Part shown: positions 36,266-43,425 of the stretch, piece after piece
Numbering within the stretch: the stretch's first letter is position 1
How the letters are laid out: each line of letters opens with the position of its first letter
Virus record (IMG/VR): IMGVR_UViG_3300023179_000072
Span: 1-64,000 of that record
DNA from: a virus
DNA: 64,000 nucleotides
Strand: one strand, 5' to 3'
The notes under the pieces: generated by a model
Database searches by the model: none
The model's input: only the letters and a program-made list of their open reading frames with translations
Told to the model about the DNA's origin: nothing
Translations under genes and position numbers: made by a program

Positions 36266-36649
36266 TTACGAGAGATAACCCTCACAACCCAAACCCACCA
36301 GATCACGCAGCAGTGCCTCTGCCGCTTCGGGCGTTTTCAGAGTAATACTCTGCTTTGCACCGGACTTGGCAGGAACGAACTTGTCGTAATGCCAGCCACC
36401 AACCAGACAATCCGTCCAATCCTTGCTTTCCTTCAATCCCCAACCAGTGTGGAGTCGAATAGCCTTAATGCAAGCGATACGATTATCCAGAGTCATACCA
36501 CCAGTGATGGTTACGGTGCGATTCTGGTTCACGCCCAATTCCATCTCAAAAGCGTTCACAATCTTGTGATACAGTTCGACATCATTATTGTATGCCCAAC
36601 TGGTAGCCAGATTCATAGCCTCACGCACCGTCAGTTCCAACTTAATCAT
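36266..36649 (-). CDS. Protein with ribosomal L7/L12-like C-terminal domain
   Basis: A 127-aa protein. The second half (RIACIKAIRLHTGWGLKESK, then DWTDCLVGG and LKTPEAAEALLRDLVGLGC) follows the L7/L12 C-terminal fold, where the K-I-x-x-I-K-x-x-R-x-x-x-x-x-G-L-K-E-A-K pattern binds translation factors. The N-terminal 60 residues are different (AMNLATSWAYNNDVELYHK). A phage protein using this fold might touch the host ribosome stalk factors or ClpS-like partners; inference only. Confidence 0.7.
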   Translation of the reverse strand: MIKLELTVREAMNLATSWAYNNDVELYHKIVNAFEMELGVNQNRTVTITGGMTLDNRIACIKAIRLHTGWGLKESKDWTDCLVGGWHYDKFVPAKSGAKQSITLKTPEAAEALLRDLVGLGCEGYLS

Positions 36650-36651
36650 CT

Positions 36652-37065
36652 CTAAATCCTTTCTTCCAAAATATAAACTTGTCGATCTTGCGTAATCAAA
36701 GTAGCATACTCGCTACCATCCCAAGCAAATTCACCACAATCACTTTCGCGTCTCCACCTTGGATCACGAATAGGATTATAGTATAGCTTTTCTAAGTTGT
36801 CAATACCAATCTCACTATTTAGAATCACTTCTTCACATTGAACCCACCCACTAACATTCTTTTTCTGTTTTTTATGAACCCACTTGGCCCTAGCTAATTT
36901 GTTGATAAGTTTACAGCCCCTCATTTCCAACTGATATTCGGCAGGATCAACATAATACTGGTCAACCCTTTTTCTCCCCTGCATAATATTCACCTGCCAC
37001 TTACGGTAATTTTTACCATTTAGCAGATGAAATCGAACTTCGGCGTGTAGCGGTTTCTGTTTCAT
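36652..37065 (-). CDS. Conserved phage protein (RFHLLNGKNYRKWQV)
   Basis: A 137-aa protein with VRFHLLNGKNYRKWQVNIM, YVDPAEYQLEMRGCKLINK and VSGWVQCEEV, a family I recognise from phage and planctomycete-type proteins with two conserved Cys. The C-terminal half has RDPRWRRES, EYATLIT. Function unknown. Confidence 0.8.
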   Translation of the reverse strand: MKQKPLHAEVRFHLLNGKNYRKWQVNIMQGRKRVDQYYVDPAEYQLEMRGCKLINKLARAKWVHKKQKKNVSGWVQCEEVILNSEIGIDNLEKLYYNPIRDPRWRRESDCGEFAWDGSEYATLITQDRQVYILEERI

Positions 37066-37277
37066 TAATAGATATCTCCATCTATTTCGTCAATACCTAG
37101 CGTTGCTCCAACACCATAGTCACCATCTGCTATTCTAGCACTTCTGTTTTCGATAAACTCTTGTGCATCCGCATAGTTATCAAAACGATAGGTTGGAGTA
37201 GCAGAAAATGAGATCCACCCATCATCGCCAATAACTTCTCCATCGTATGGGCCACCACAAACAACCACTTTAAACAT
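37065..37277 (-). CDS. 70-aa acidic protein
   Basis: Begins MFKVVVCGGPYDGEVIG, contains FDNYADAQEFIEN and ends in Asp/Ile repeats. Not recognised; shares its first base with the preceding stop. Confidence 0.7.
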   Translation of the reverse strand: MFKVVVCGGPYDGEVIGDDGWISFSATPTYRFDNYADAQEFIENRSARIADGDYGVGATLGIDEIDGDIY

Positions 37278-37295
37278 ATAAAACCTCTTGCTATC

Positions 37296-37324
37296 AGTAT
37301 ACCTTATCGACCAACGCTTGTCAA
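37296..37324 (-). promoter_or_regulatory. Sigma70-type promoter with CGATAA spacer
   Basis: TTGACA, 17 bases with GTCGATAAG, TATACT; directly after element copy 7. Confidence 0.78.
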
Positions 37325-37334
37325 GACCTTTAAA

Positions 37335-37462
37335 TTTTCGCTGACTATACCCATCCAGCCCAAATCCGAAGGATTAGGAGAAACAAGGCTGGCTTCCGCC
37401 ATACTCGACCAGCATTTCAGATAGCCTCTTTTGATATCATTGTGGCTATCCCCAAGCCTTGC
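37335..37462 (-). ncRNA. Candidate small structured RNA
   Basis: The promoter at 37469-37497 starts a unit with no usable gene. On the minus strand GATAGCC/GGCTATC and GCTGG/CCAGC (the latter closing GGC-GGAA-GCC, a GNRA loop) are followed by the element's ATCC/GGAT hairpin. An AGGAGG near the 5' end precedes only a 12-codon TTG frame. Confidence 0.4.
37341..37388. repeat. CTGACTAT element, copy 7
   Basis: CTGACTAT, GCCCAAATCCGAAGGATTAGG, AGAAACAAG. Hairpin ATCC/GGAT present; 17 bases upstream of a promoter. Confidence 0.75.
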
Positions 37463-37468
37463 CTCCTA

Positions 37469-37497
37469 AGTATACCTCTATTATCGTCATTTGTCAA
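37469..37497 (-). promoter_or_regulatory. Sigma70-type promoter with CGATAATA spacer
   Basis: TTGACA, 17 bases with GACGATAATAG, TATACT; 29 bases from array 7. Confidence 0.8.
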
Positions 37498-37525
37498 GGT
37501 GGAACTTTAAAAAATTTTTGAGACG

Positions 37526-37603
37526 TAAAGTATTGGTAGATAAAGAGTTACGACAAAAGTGGCCCCGCCGCCTTGCTCTAAGTGTTTTAGAGACAAGGAC
37601 TTG
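37526..37603. repeat. Four-palindrome array 7
   Basis: Sites TAAAGTATTG, TAAAGAGTTA, TAAGTGTTTT, CAAGGACTTG; exact spacing; 2 bases after the stop of 37606-37812. Confidence 0.88.
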
Positions 37604-37605
37604 CG

Positions 37606-37812
37606 TCAAACCACCAGATCGGCTGCATTCTTCACAACAGCCTTTTCTCTGGCAGACCCGATATTTTTGATAATGATCTCTTTGGTTCCCTTGAACTCCA
37701 CCGTGCCATTAGAGTGCATCACCAGATAAGCCTCTCTGCCGTTCTTTCCCTTGAAGAAATAGAGAAGTTCACCCTCGTCTTCAAAATCGCTTCGTGTCCA
37801 CTGTCCGCTCAT
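37606..37812 (-). CDS. 68-aa hypothetical protein
   Basis: Begins MSGQWTRSDFEDEGELLY, has a strand pair (YLVMHSNGTVEFKG) and a Val/Ala-rich end. Start overlaps the previous stop (ATGA). Confidence 0.7.
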   Translation of the reverse strand: MSGQWTRSDFEDEGELLYFFKGKNGREAYLVMHSNGTVEFKGTKEIIIKNIGSAREKAVVKNAADLVV

Positions 37813-37979
37813 TTCTTCTTGTCCTCTACAACCTGATAGAAACGCCCGTTAACGCTAATCGTACCACCAAACATATCCCAGGTCAACTCTTCCTTCAAAG
37901 CCCGCTTGTGAGCAGCCAAAACAGCCTTGCGATCCTGTTTCATCTGTTCCGCTGTTGCGTTTGTCGAAATGATCTTCAT
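37809..37979 (-). CDS. 56-aa hypothetical protein
   Basis: ATG 37977-37979, TGA 37809-37811. Begins MKIISTNATAEQMKQDRK, a helix, then TISVNGRFYQVVED. Overlaps both neighbours. Confidence 0.7.
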   Translation of the reverse strand: MKIISTNATAEQMKQDRKAVLAAHKRALKEELTWDMFGGTISVNGRFYQVVEDKKK

Positions 37980-38179
37980 GTCTCAATTTTCTCCAGTTCG
38001 CTAAGATAAGCATCCTTTTCGCCACCGTCATCGTACTCAACCCAACACCAAGTGAGATTGCCGAGATCCTCACTAACCGCCACGACCGTTCCTTCGTGTC
38101 CGATCAAGCCTCTCTCTTGTCCAAATGGCTTCCAACGAATCCTGTCACCACTCTTAATATCGCTGCTCTTGCCGCTCAT
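37976..38179 (-). CDS. SH3-like small protein
   Basis: A 67-aa protein with KSGDRIRWKPFGQE, GHEGTVVAVSED and LTWCWVEYDDGG, five short strands like SH3/KOW-type barrels. Acidic end. Function unknown. Confidence 0.65.
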   Translation of the reverse strand: MSGKSSDIKSGDRIRWKPFGQERGLIGHEGTVVAVSEDLGNLTWCWVEYDDGGEKDAYLSELEKIET

Positions 38180-38532
38180 TTGATATTTACTCCGTACTTG
38201 TGTGCCTGAAACCTAGAATCAATCTGCTCCGGCTCGTCGCAAGGCTCGATCATAATCGAGATACCGTTTGGTGCGGTAAACACGTTACGATAGTCGCCAT
38301 CTTCCCAATCGGGCATCTCGTTAGTTACGCCACGCTGATCCATTACCAGACTGTCGGCATAGTAAGTTGCCAGATCAAAGTTTCTAAACGCCTTAACGTG
38401 AATCACCCGCTCATGCTGAACCATCAATACCAGATACATCTGCTTTATACCGGAAATCTCCCTCTTCATCTCTTCCGCTGCCATCTTGAAAGTCTTACCC
38501 AAGTTGTTCGCAATTCGTTCTTCGATATCCAC
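38176..38532 (-). CDS. 118-aa hypothetical protein
   Basis: N-terminal helices (MDIEERIANNLGKTFKMA), a central YLVLMVQHERVIHVKAF strand, and an acidic loop with MPDWEDGDYRNVFTAP. Not recognised. First gene after 38559-38587. Confidence 0.7.
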   Translation of the reverse strand: MDIEERIANNLGKTFKMAAEEMKREISGIKQMYLVLMVQHERVIHVKAFRNFDLATYYADSLVMDQRGVTNEMPDWEDGDYRNVFTAPNGISIMIEPCDEPEQIDSRFQAHKYGVNIK

Positions 38533-38558
38533 AGTCTGCTCTCCTATTGTAAAGCCTC

Positions 38559-38587
38559 ATTCTACAGTAAATTATCGGCATTGTCAA
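38559..38587 (-). promoter_or_regulatory. Sigma70-type promoter with CGATAAT spacer
   Basis: TTGACA, 17 bases with GCCGATAATT, TAGAAT; 22 bases from array 8. Confidence 0.78.
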
Positions 38588-38608
38588 GTGGGTTTCTTTA
38601 AAAAATCA

Positions 38609-38686
38609 CAAAGTGTTGTGGCTACAGCACTTACGTCGAAGTTGGCCGCCCCGGTTTGCTCTAAGTGCTTTTGTAGCAACTACTTA
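38609..38686. repeat. Four-palindrome array 8
   Basis: Sites CAAAGTGTTG, ACAGCACTTA, TAAGTGCTTT, CAACTACTTA; exact spacing. GCTACA/TGTAGC also pair. Confidence 0.88.
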
Positions 38687-38693
38687 TGTACCA

Positions 38694-38777
38694 CTAACCA
38701 CAATTTCCACACTTGTCTACAGCGTATAGAGTTTTCCTACAGTTACTACAGTAACAAATATCACTAAGAGTTTTCAA
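38694..38777 (-). CDS. 27-aa zinc-ribbon micro-protein (TTG start)
   Basis: TTG 38775-38777 with GGAG 8 bases upstream; TAG 38694-38696. Product LKTLSDICYCSNCRKTLY then AVDKCGNCG, two C-x2-C pairs, a minimal zinc ribbon. The start codon is inferred. Confidence 0.45.
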   Translation of the reverse strand: MKTLSDICYCSNCRKTLYAVDKCGNCG

Positions 38778-38931
38778 GAACCAACTCCACATATCTATTT
38801 ACCAGTTCGCTCAAGTTAATTTTATGTAGATCAATTAACTCCTTAGCCTTGTTCACATGAGATTTACTCATTGTCATTATACGAGAGTTAAAAAAGTGGA
38901 TAATGTAGATCATGGCCTGTTCACGATTCAT
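38764..38931 (-). CDS. 55-aa hypothetical protein
   Basis: Start placed at ATG 38929-38931 (MNREQAMIYIIHFFNSR), because the longer frame from 39033 overlaps the next upstream gene by 65 bases. Helical, ends NRYVELVLENS. Confidence 0.6.
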   Translation of the reverse strand: MNREQAMIYIIHFFNSRIMTMSKSHVNKAKELIDLHKINLSELVNRYVELVLENS

Positions 38932-38968
38932 GTTGCAGGCTTCCACAGTATTCAAGTCTCTAAAGCTT

Positions 38969-39226
38969 TTAGCCACTGGGATAATCCTTTGGAATAATTC
39001 GTTCGGGTTTGTGCGGCCTAACCATCTTTCCATCGTCCGGCATCCACCAAGGTGCGTCCATACGATCTACCACACCGGGAGCTTCATCACAAAATATACG
39101 ATGAGGACTAAAAGGGTCATTAGCACAATAAGAATACCTACCAACCCACACACCGATATGTTGTCCATAATACCAGATACCCTGACCATCTTCTGGTTGA
39201 CGCTCAAAAAAACTAATCCATTCCAT
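38969..39226 (-). CDS. DUF551-like phage protein
   Basis: An 85-aa protein with MEWISFFERQPEDGQGIWY and HIGVWVGRY, then APWWMPDDG. The W-I-S-x-x-x-R-x-P-x-x-G start and WWMP end follow DUF551, here without the Cys-His. Confidence 0.7.
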   Translation of the reverse strand: MEWISFFERQPEDGQGIWYYGQHIGVWVGRYSYCANDPFSPHRIFCDEAPGVVDRMDAPWWMPDDGKMVRPHKPERIIPKDYPSG

Positions 39227-39410
39227 CGTAACCCTTTCTATAAGGATCGATAAGATCGTATGCTTCTCTAATTTTTTCTAGTACCCGATCTTGCATTTTA
39301 TAGAATTTATCTTGATCGCCCCAGTAAATTGAACTACTAATATGATCTTCTACGATATTATACAGATATTGCAGTTCTGCTCTGGTCAACTCCAATTTTT
39401 CAGTTTTCAT
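39213..39410 (-). CDS. 65-aa helical protein
   Basis: Start at ATG 39408-39410 (TGATG overlap). Begins MKTEKLELTRAELQYLYN and contains KMQDRVLEKIREAYD. Two long helices; not recognised. Confidence 0.7.
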   Translation of the reverse strand: MKTEKLELTRAELQYLYNIVEDHISSSIYWGDQDKFYKMQDRVLEKIREAYDLIDPYRKGYDGMD

Positions 39411-39634
39411 CACCAACTCTCCGGCATAGGAATCTCATCAAAACCAATATAGCATACAACTAGATCATTGTCAAACTGGTTCCATGCTGCCAAACCATCA
39501 TCATATTCACCGTGCCACCATTCTCCCCATCCGCCTTCTTCTTTATTCCAATCCAGATCAATAGGAGAAGAATATCCCCTCACACAACAAAGATATTTGC
39601 CATTTATGATAGGATCGCTATAATGCCAGGTCAT
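39410..39634 (-). CDS. DUF551-like phage protein, short
   Basis: A 74-aa protein starting MTWHYSDPIINGKYLCC with WGEWWHGEYDDG and IGFDEIPMPE. Similar strand order to DUF551 proteins. Overlaps both neighbours. Confidence 0.65.
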   Translation of the reverse strand: MTWHYSDPIINGKYLCCVRGYSSPIDLDWNKEEGGWGEWWHGEYDDGLAAWNQFDNDLVVCYIGFDEIPMPESW

Positions 39635-39855
39635 TTTACTCTCGTAATAATTACACACTTCGTGCCAGTATCACTATCGGTAAACTTCACACACTCATGA
39701 GGCCCATAATACCAAGCATCATTCTTCGAGAAGTTGAATACAACCTCATCGGTATTGAGTCGAATATCATTATACCCACCCTCATATCCAAGAGTAAGAA
39801 CCCTCATATCAGCCGGATAACTCTTCAACTGCTCAATAAGTTCAGCAACGGTCAT
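39631..39855 (-). CDS. Conserved phage protein (MTVAELIEQLKSYP)
   Basis: A 74-aa protein beginning MTVAELIEQLKSYPADMRV, then LGYEGGYNDI and FSKNDAWYYG. This start is typical of a widespread phage family. Start overlaps the previous stop (GTGATG). Confidence 0.82.
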   Translation of the reverse strand: MTVAELIEQLKSYPADMRVLTLGYEGGYNDIRLNTDEVVFNFSKNDAWYYGPHECVKFTDSDTGTKCVIITRVK

Positions 39856-40115
39856 CACTCGTCCTCCGATCCTGCAAACATTTCGTTCCACGATTGGCTA
39901 TCAATTCCGGTCATCAGAATCTCACGCTCATCGGCAGAGAGATACGGGAAACAATTTTGAATCAAACCACCATTGATCCACTCATTAGCATCGTCAAGAT
40001 AGGTGACAATACTAAATGGACGACCACCAGTAGTATTACCACTAAAAGTAATCGTACCACCATCATGACTCACCCAACGATCAACAGCATCTGTCATAGC
40101 ATATCGCTGAAACAT
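39855..40115 (-). CDS. Conserved phage protein (DEREILMTGID)
   Basis: An 86-aa protein with SIVTYLDDANEWING and CFPYLSADEREILMTGID, then WNEMFAG, a family known from several phages. Function unknown. Confidence 0.78.
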   Translation of the reverse strand: MFQRYAMTDAVDRWVSHDGGTITFSGNTTGGRPFSIVTYLDDANEWINGGLIQNCFPYLSADEREILMTGIDSQSWNEMFAGSEDE

Positions 40116-40134
40116 ATCTTTCTCCTTTGGCTAT

Positions 40135-40163
40135 ATTCTACTATCTATTATCGGCACTGTCAA
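40135..40163 (-). promoter_or_regulatory. Sigma70-type promoter with CGATAATA spacer
   Basis: TTGACA, 17 bases with GCCGATAATAG, TAGAAT; 32 bases from array 9. Confidence 0.8.
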
Positions 40164-40194
40164 GAGGGTTTCTTGAAGAAAAATTCTTGTAGCA

Positions 40195-40272
40195 TAAGTG
40201 TTTGGTAGGTCAGCACTTACATCAAGCCGGGGCCGCCAGCCTCGTCCTAAGTGCTTTAGGAGCAAGGCTTTA
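40195..40272. repeat. Four-palindrome array 9
   Basis: Sites TAAGTGTTTG, TCAGCACTTA, TAAGTGCTTT, CAAGGCTTTA; exact spacing; 3 bases after the stop of 40276-40533. Confidence 0.88.
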
Positions 40273-40275
40273 TAA

Positions 40276-40533
40276 TCACTTCATTAGATAGGTTATTTCT
40301 TGTCCGGAAGATATTTGAGCAGCATACAGCGCTATACGCTTATCCTTTTCTCGCTTCTCAATCTGGTGGTCGGTCTCACCAATCTCTCTAGCATCGCACT
40401 TTCGTTCCAGATCAGCCAGCAAAACGCTATCGGTACGATTGTCCCTGAAATCTTCCGGAAGCCAGTGATTAGGAACCATAATCATGTCCTTAATCAGTTT
40501 CTCAAACTCTGCCATCAGTTCGTAGCCGTTCAT
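40276..40533 (-). CDS. 85-aa hypothetical protein
   Basis: Start ATG 40531-40533 after GAGGAGA (MNGYELMAEFEKLIKD). Charged helices and a final AAQISSGQEITYL. Not recognised. Confidence 0.7.
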   Translation of the reverse strand: MNGYELMAEFEKLIKDMIMVPNHWLPEDFRDNRTDSVLLADLERKCDAREIGETDHQIEKREKDKRIALYAAQISSGQEITYLMK

Positions 40534-40736
40534 ATCTTCTCCTCGCACCCTGCTCTACAATCCTTAACAGAATTGCTCTGAATACAACGCCAAAGTTTTC
40601 CGTTGGTATGAATAGCCACACAATTCATAGCCCCATGAATCTTGCAGTGGGGTGTAGGGTTTATCCTAGGGTGTGTGGACTTGATTTCCACTAAGTCAAA
40701 TCGGCTGTTGTTGTCGTTGATTGGTACGATGTTCAT
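40530..40736 (-). CDS. Small double zinc-ribbon phage protein
   Basis: A 68-aa protein: STHPRINPTPHCKIHGAMN, then LWRCIQ and CRAGCEEK. His and four or five Cys make one or two zinc sites; the HPRxNPTPHCKxHGAMN part is shared by many phage proteins. Confidence 0.82.
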   Translation of the reverse strand: MNIVPINDNNSRFDLVEIKSTHPRINPTPHCKIHGAMNCVAIHTNGKLWRCIQSNSVKDCRAGCEEKI

Positions 40737-40742
40737 AAGGAT

Positions 40743-40771
40743 ATCCTACTATCTATTATCGGTTCTGTCAA
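40743..40771 (-). promoter_or_regulatory. Sigma70-type promoter with CGATAATA spacer
   Basis: TTGACA, 17 bases with ACCGATAATAG, TAGGAT; 32 bases from array 10. Confidence 0.78.
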
Positions 40772-40802
40772 TAGGTTCCCTTGAAGGAAAATTTTTAAGA
40801 CG

Positions 40803-40880
40803 TAAAGTATTGCTCTACAAGTACTTACGTCAAACCGGGGCCGCCAGCCTCGCCCTAAGTACTTTATCTATAAAGAGTTA
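40803..40880. repeat. Four-palindrome array 10
   Basis: Sites TAAAGTATTG, CAAGTACTTA, TAAGTACTTT, TAAAGAGTTA; exact spacing; sites 2 and 3 covary (TA centre in both). Follows the structured RNA. Confidence 0.9.
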
Positions 40881-41577
40881 GGATAAAATCGTGTTGAATC
40901 ACTTCTTTAACGTCGGTTGGCGGGTAGCACACGCAACTCCCTAGCCGAATATTGCCGACAATATGAAAACCAGCGGAATCTTTTACGCCCCGATTCCTAT
41001 AGCCCACACGATTGCCCCTTGTCAGGATCGGATGGAAACCGCCCACGGAAACCTCCCTAGAATCTTTCACACTGCGCCATGCTATATGATTCATCTGGCT
41101 CTTGGTGACGGTTACTGGTTGTATTGTTGCGGTGCCACGGTGGTAATTGCTGTGGCTTTTCTCATTTCAGGCTTGCGATTGCCTTACTACCCCTGCCGAT
41201 TCTTCGCTCCGAATCGGTATAGATGATTACGTTTCATCTACTTCAGCAGGACCGCATTGTATTGGTCGTGGTGAGGATGCCATCCCCCATAGATTGGTAC
41301 TTCTATCCAACGTATAACCCCGTTGGCAACTCCCCCAGTCTTTCAGAGAAAGTTTATCGAAATAGGTTATCCCAATCTAGTCCCGAGCATGGACCCACGA
41401 TAGTTTTTAGGGACGGATGGATTCGTCTTGGGTTGTCAACGGTGTGCTATCACCTAGACTCTCAACTTGACCATCTACTTCACTGCCCGCCTCTTCCCAC
41501 CATAGCAGGCAGTTGGGCTTTGGGGAAGTTGCTCACGCAACCTAGCAGTCCCTGTTTTGTATTGTCAATGATCGCTG
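40881..41577 (-). ncRNA. Candidate large structured RNA (about 700 nt)
   Basis: A unit with its own promoter (41589-41616) and arrays on both sides, but no convincing gene on either strand over 700 bases. The minus strand has many compact hairpins: GTTGC-GTGA-GCAAC with a GNRA loop (41528-41541), ACTGCCTGC/GCGGGCAGT (41482-41513, with a G-T wobble that only pairs on this strand), CCAACG/CGTTGG (41307-41326), TAGATGA/TCATCTA (41220-41240) and CCGATTC/GAATCGG (41196-41217). Base composition is balanced. Size and setting recall GOLLD/ROOL-type ornate phage RNAs, but I cannot match the sequence. A 76-codon frame (40864-41094) is possible. Confidence 0.6.
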
Positions 41578-41588
41578 CGAACTCTTGT

Positions 41589-41616
41589 ATTCTACAGTAT
41601 ATTATCGGCTTGTCAA
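41589..41616 (-). promoter_or_regulatory. Sigma70-type promoter with CGATAATA spacer
   Basis: TTGACA, 16 bases with GCCGATAATAT, TAGAAT; 32 bases from array 11; reads into the structured RNA. Confidence 0.8.
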
Positions 41617-41647
41617 GAGGGTTTCTTGAAAAAATATTTTTTTGATG

Positions 41648-41725
41648 CAAGTCGTTGATACATAAAGACTTACGACGAACTGGGCGGCGCAAATTCGCCC
41701 TAAGTCCCCTTAGGCTAAGAACTTA
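41648..41725. repeat. Four-palindrome array 11
   Basis: Sites CAAGTCGTTG, TAAAGACTTA, TAAGTCCCCT, TAAGAACTTA; exact spacing; 13 bases after the stop of 41739-42233. Confidence 0.87.
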
Positions 41726-41738
41726 GAGCGAACCGCGT

Positions 41739-42233
41739 TTAGGTAGTGATTTCTTCTGGATCGTCCTTGAAGAATTCTTCCATACCAAACTCATTCCACA
41801 GTGCAACAGGAATCATATCCTTACTAGGATAGTCTACATAATTATCAGCACCATTATCCCAAATACCACAAAAGGCCATACCCGGTTCCCAATAACTAGC
41901 CCTCACATTATATCCCAACTCAACCAGTTTATCATACAAACCAACAGGAGGACTCCACGCACTATCAAAAGAACAACAAACTTCATTATCCACCCGCGTA
42001 GCCTTGAGTCCGTATCTTTCCTCTTTATCCGTACCCATATAGGCTCCGATATCCCATTTTGTTGACCAGTTATCTATGCACCAGTTATACCATTTATCAT
42101 TATCATAATAACCTTCTGGAACAGGTAAAAATTCTTGACAGGCTTTTCCTCTATTATACGCGTTCTCGAAACGGTCTAACATATGAGAATCGTTATGTTT
42201 CACTGTCAATTTATTTAGACACCAATTAGGGAT
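41739..42233 (-). CDS. DUF1281/YubB-type ferredoxin-like protein
   Basis: A protein of about 164 aa with PNWCLNKLTVKHND at the start and PVPEGYYD, WYNWCIDNWSTKWD, then CSFDSAWSPPVGLYDKL, as in DUF1281/Api92-like proteins. Relatives begin M-P-N-W-C; here the codon before PNWC is ATC (42231-42233), 8 bases after AGGAGG, so the start may be a non-standard ATC or a TTG at 42264-42266 close to the promoter. Function unknown. Confidence 0.78.
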   Translation of the reverse strand: MPNWCLNKLTVKHNDSHMLDRFENAYNRGKACQEFLPVPEGYYDNDKWYNWCIDNWSTKWDIGAYMGTDKEERYGLKATRVDNEVCCSFDSAWSPPVGLYDKLVELGYNVRASYWEPGMAFCGIWDNGADNYVDYPSKDMIPVALWNEFGMEEFFKDDPEEITT

Positions 42234-42273
42234 ATAGATACCCTCCTTTTCTAAGAAACAGGCCAATACGATA

Positions 42274-42301
42274 AGTATACTGTATTTATTTTGCTTGTCA
42301 A
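42274..42301 (-). promoter_or_regulatory. Sigma70-type promoter
   Basis: TTGACA, 16 bases, TATACT; divergent from the HNH gene. Confidence 0.7.
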
Positions 42302-42344
42302 GTCAGTATTTTGGGGTATTATAAGGGTATACTGGAGGTTTGTC

Positions 42345-42779
42345 ATGGATTCTAAAATAAACCCTAAATTTCCTAATCATATTATTTATGAAGATGGTAG
42401 AATTTATTCTCTCAGATTGAATAGATTCATGAAACCAGATATGAATAGTTCTAATTATATCAGATATTCTATTCGTGGTAATAATAAGAAAGTTTTTGCT
42501 CATCATTTAGTTATGGATACTTTTGGAAGTGTGCCACCATCAAATATGGTAAATCCTACAATAGATCATATTGACGGAAATAAACATAATAATCACATAA
42601 ATAATTTACGATGGCTACCTAAAAAAACCAATACAGGTAGACATAATCCCCGTAAAGTTAGTCTAGATAAAATTCAACAAATTCGTGAACTCTATAATAC
42701 CGGTAAATACTCATATAGACAAATAGCAAGAAAACTAGATATTGGATGTCACAAAACAATCAAGAGATTACTCAATTAG
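42345..42779 (+). CDS. HNH homing endonuclease with HTH tail
   Basis: A 144-aa plus-strand protein with GGAGG 6 bases before the ATG. N-terminal NUMOD4-like segment (NHIIYEDGRIYSLRL), HNH core HHLVMDTFG, IDHIDGNKHNNHINNLRW (split) and a C-terminal helix-turn-helix (KIQQIRELYNTGKYS, YRQIARKLDIG) that would read DNA. It runs against its neighbours and lies between two minus-strand units. Confidence 0.9.
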   Translation: MDSKINPKFPNHIIYEDGRIYSLRLNRFMKPDMNSSNYIRYSIRGNNKKVFAHHLVMDTFGSVPPSNMVNPTIDHIDGNKHNNHINNLRWLPKKTNTGRHNPRKVSLDKIQQIRELYNTGKYSYRQIARKLDIGCHKTIKRLLN

Positions 42780-42978
42780 AACTCAGAGCAACAGCCCGAT
42801 CACGTTGAGAACGAATTTTTTTCAGTATGCTAGCAAATGTTTTGTCTGTCATTGCAGTAATAGCAGATGTTTTGACTGACAAAGGCAGATCACTTTTTTC
42901 TGCAATATCAACAGAAAACAATACCAACCCAAACAATTCGTCATACAACTTATCAAAATCTGTTTTTGCTAACTTCAT
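42772..42978 (-). CDS. 68-aa helical protein
   Basis: Begins MKLAKTDFDKLYDELFG, with a Lys/Arg-rich C-terminus. Overlaps the end of the plus-strand HNH gene by 8 bases. Not recognised. Confidence 0.68.
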   Translation of the reverse strand: MKLAKTDFDKLYDELFGLVLFSVDIAEKSDLPLSVKTSAITAMTDKTFASILKKIRSQRDRAVALSSN

Positions 42979-43130
42979 TATTCTACCTCAATGAGTTCAT
43001 AACTAATATCAGCCTCAATTTCTTCATCAAAACCTATTTCTTGACTGATCCAGTCTCTAGCATCCCCTATATCGTCAAAATCATAGGCTCTACTTGAGCC
43101 ATTTTCGGTTCTAATCACACGATATATCAT
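42978..43130 (-). CDS. 50-aa acidic protein
   Basis: Start at ATG 43128-43130 with GAGAGG upstream (MIYRVIRTENGSSRAYD); the frame further upstream covers the promoter. Ends EIEADISYELIEVE. Confidence 0.68.
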   Translation of the reverse strand: MIYRVIRTENGSSRAYDFDDIGDARDWISQEIGFDEEIEADISYELIEVE

Positions 43131-43152
43131 AACATCCTCTCTTTCCTCACCA

Positions 43153-43181
43153 ATCATATCATAATCAGTATGGGTTGTCAA
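43153..43181 (-). promoter_or_regulatory. Sigma70-type promoter
   Basis: TTGACA, 17 bases, TATGAT; 17 bases from element copy 8. Confidence 0.75.
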
Positions 43182-43197
43182 GATCCCCCTATTTTGG

Positions 43198-43245
43198 CTG
43201 ACTATAGCCCATCACAGCAAATCCGTAGGATTAGGAGAGACAAGC
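43198..43245. repeat. CTGACTAT element, copy 8
   Basis: CTGACTAT, GCAAATCCGTAGGATTAGG, AGAGACAAG; the first part lies past and the rest inside the 3' end of the 59-aa gene (VSPNPTDLL). Confidence 0.75.
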
Positions 43246-43391
43246 AACCTTTCGACCCACACATCTCGACCATATTTTTCAGTTGCTTTACGAATAGCGT
43301 CGAATTGGCTAAATGATACAACATATCCAACAAAACGGTTATTTTTGATAACACGCCAACAATAATCAGTATAGAAGGTGGTTGAGTTCAT
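43212..43391 (-). CDS. 59-aa protein ending in the element
   Basis: ATG 43389-43391, TGA 43212-43214. Begins MNSTTFYTDYCWRVIKNN, then GYVVSFSQFDAIRKATEKYG and ends RLLVSPNPTDLL, where the last nine codons are element sequence. Confidence 0.68.
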   Translation of the reverse strand: MNSTTFYTDYCWRVIKNNRFVGYVVSFSQFDAIRKATEKYGRDVWVERLLVSPNPTDLL

Positions 43392-43397
43392 AGGTTC

Positions 43398-43425
43398 ATT
43401 CTATATGATATTATCGGTTTGTCAA
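43398..43425 (-). promoter_or_regulatory. Sigma70-type promoter with CGATAATA spacer
   Basis: TTGACA, 16 bases with ACCGATAATAT, TAGAAT; 29 bases from array 12. Confidence 0.78.

Noticed and set aside
40963-41645. Two plus-strand frames (87 and 140 codons) over the structured RNA
   Set aside because: No ribosome sites, no family resemblance, and they run against the promoter; the hairpins explain the tract better.
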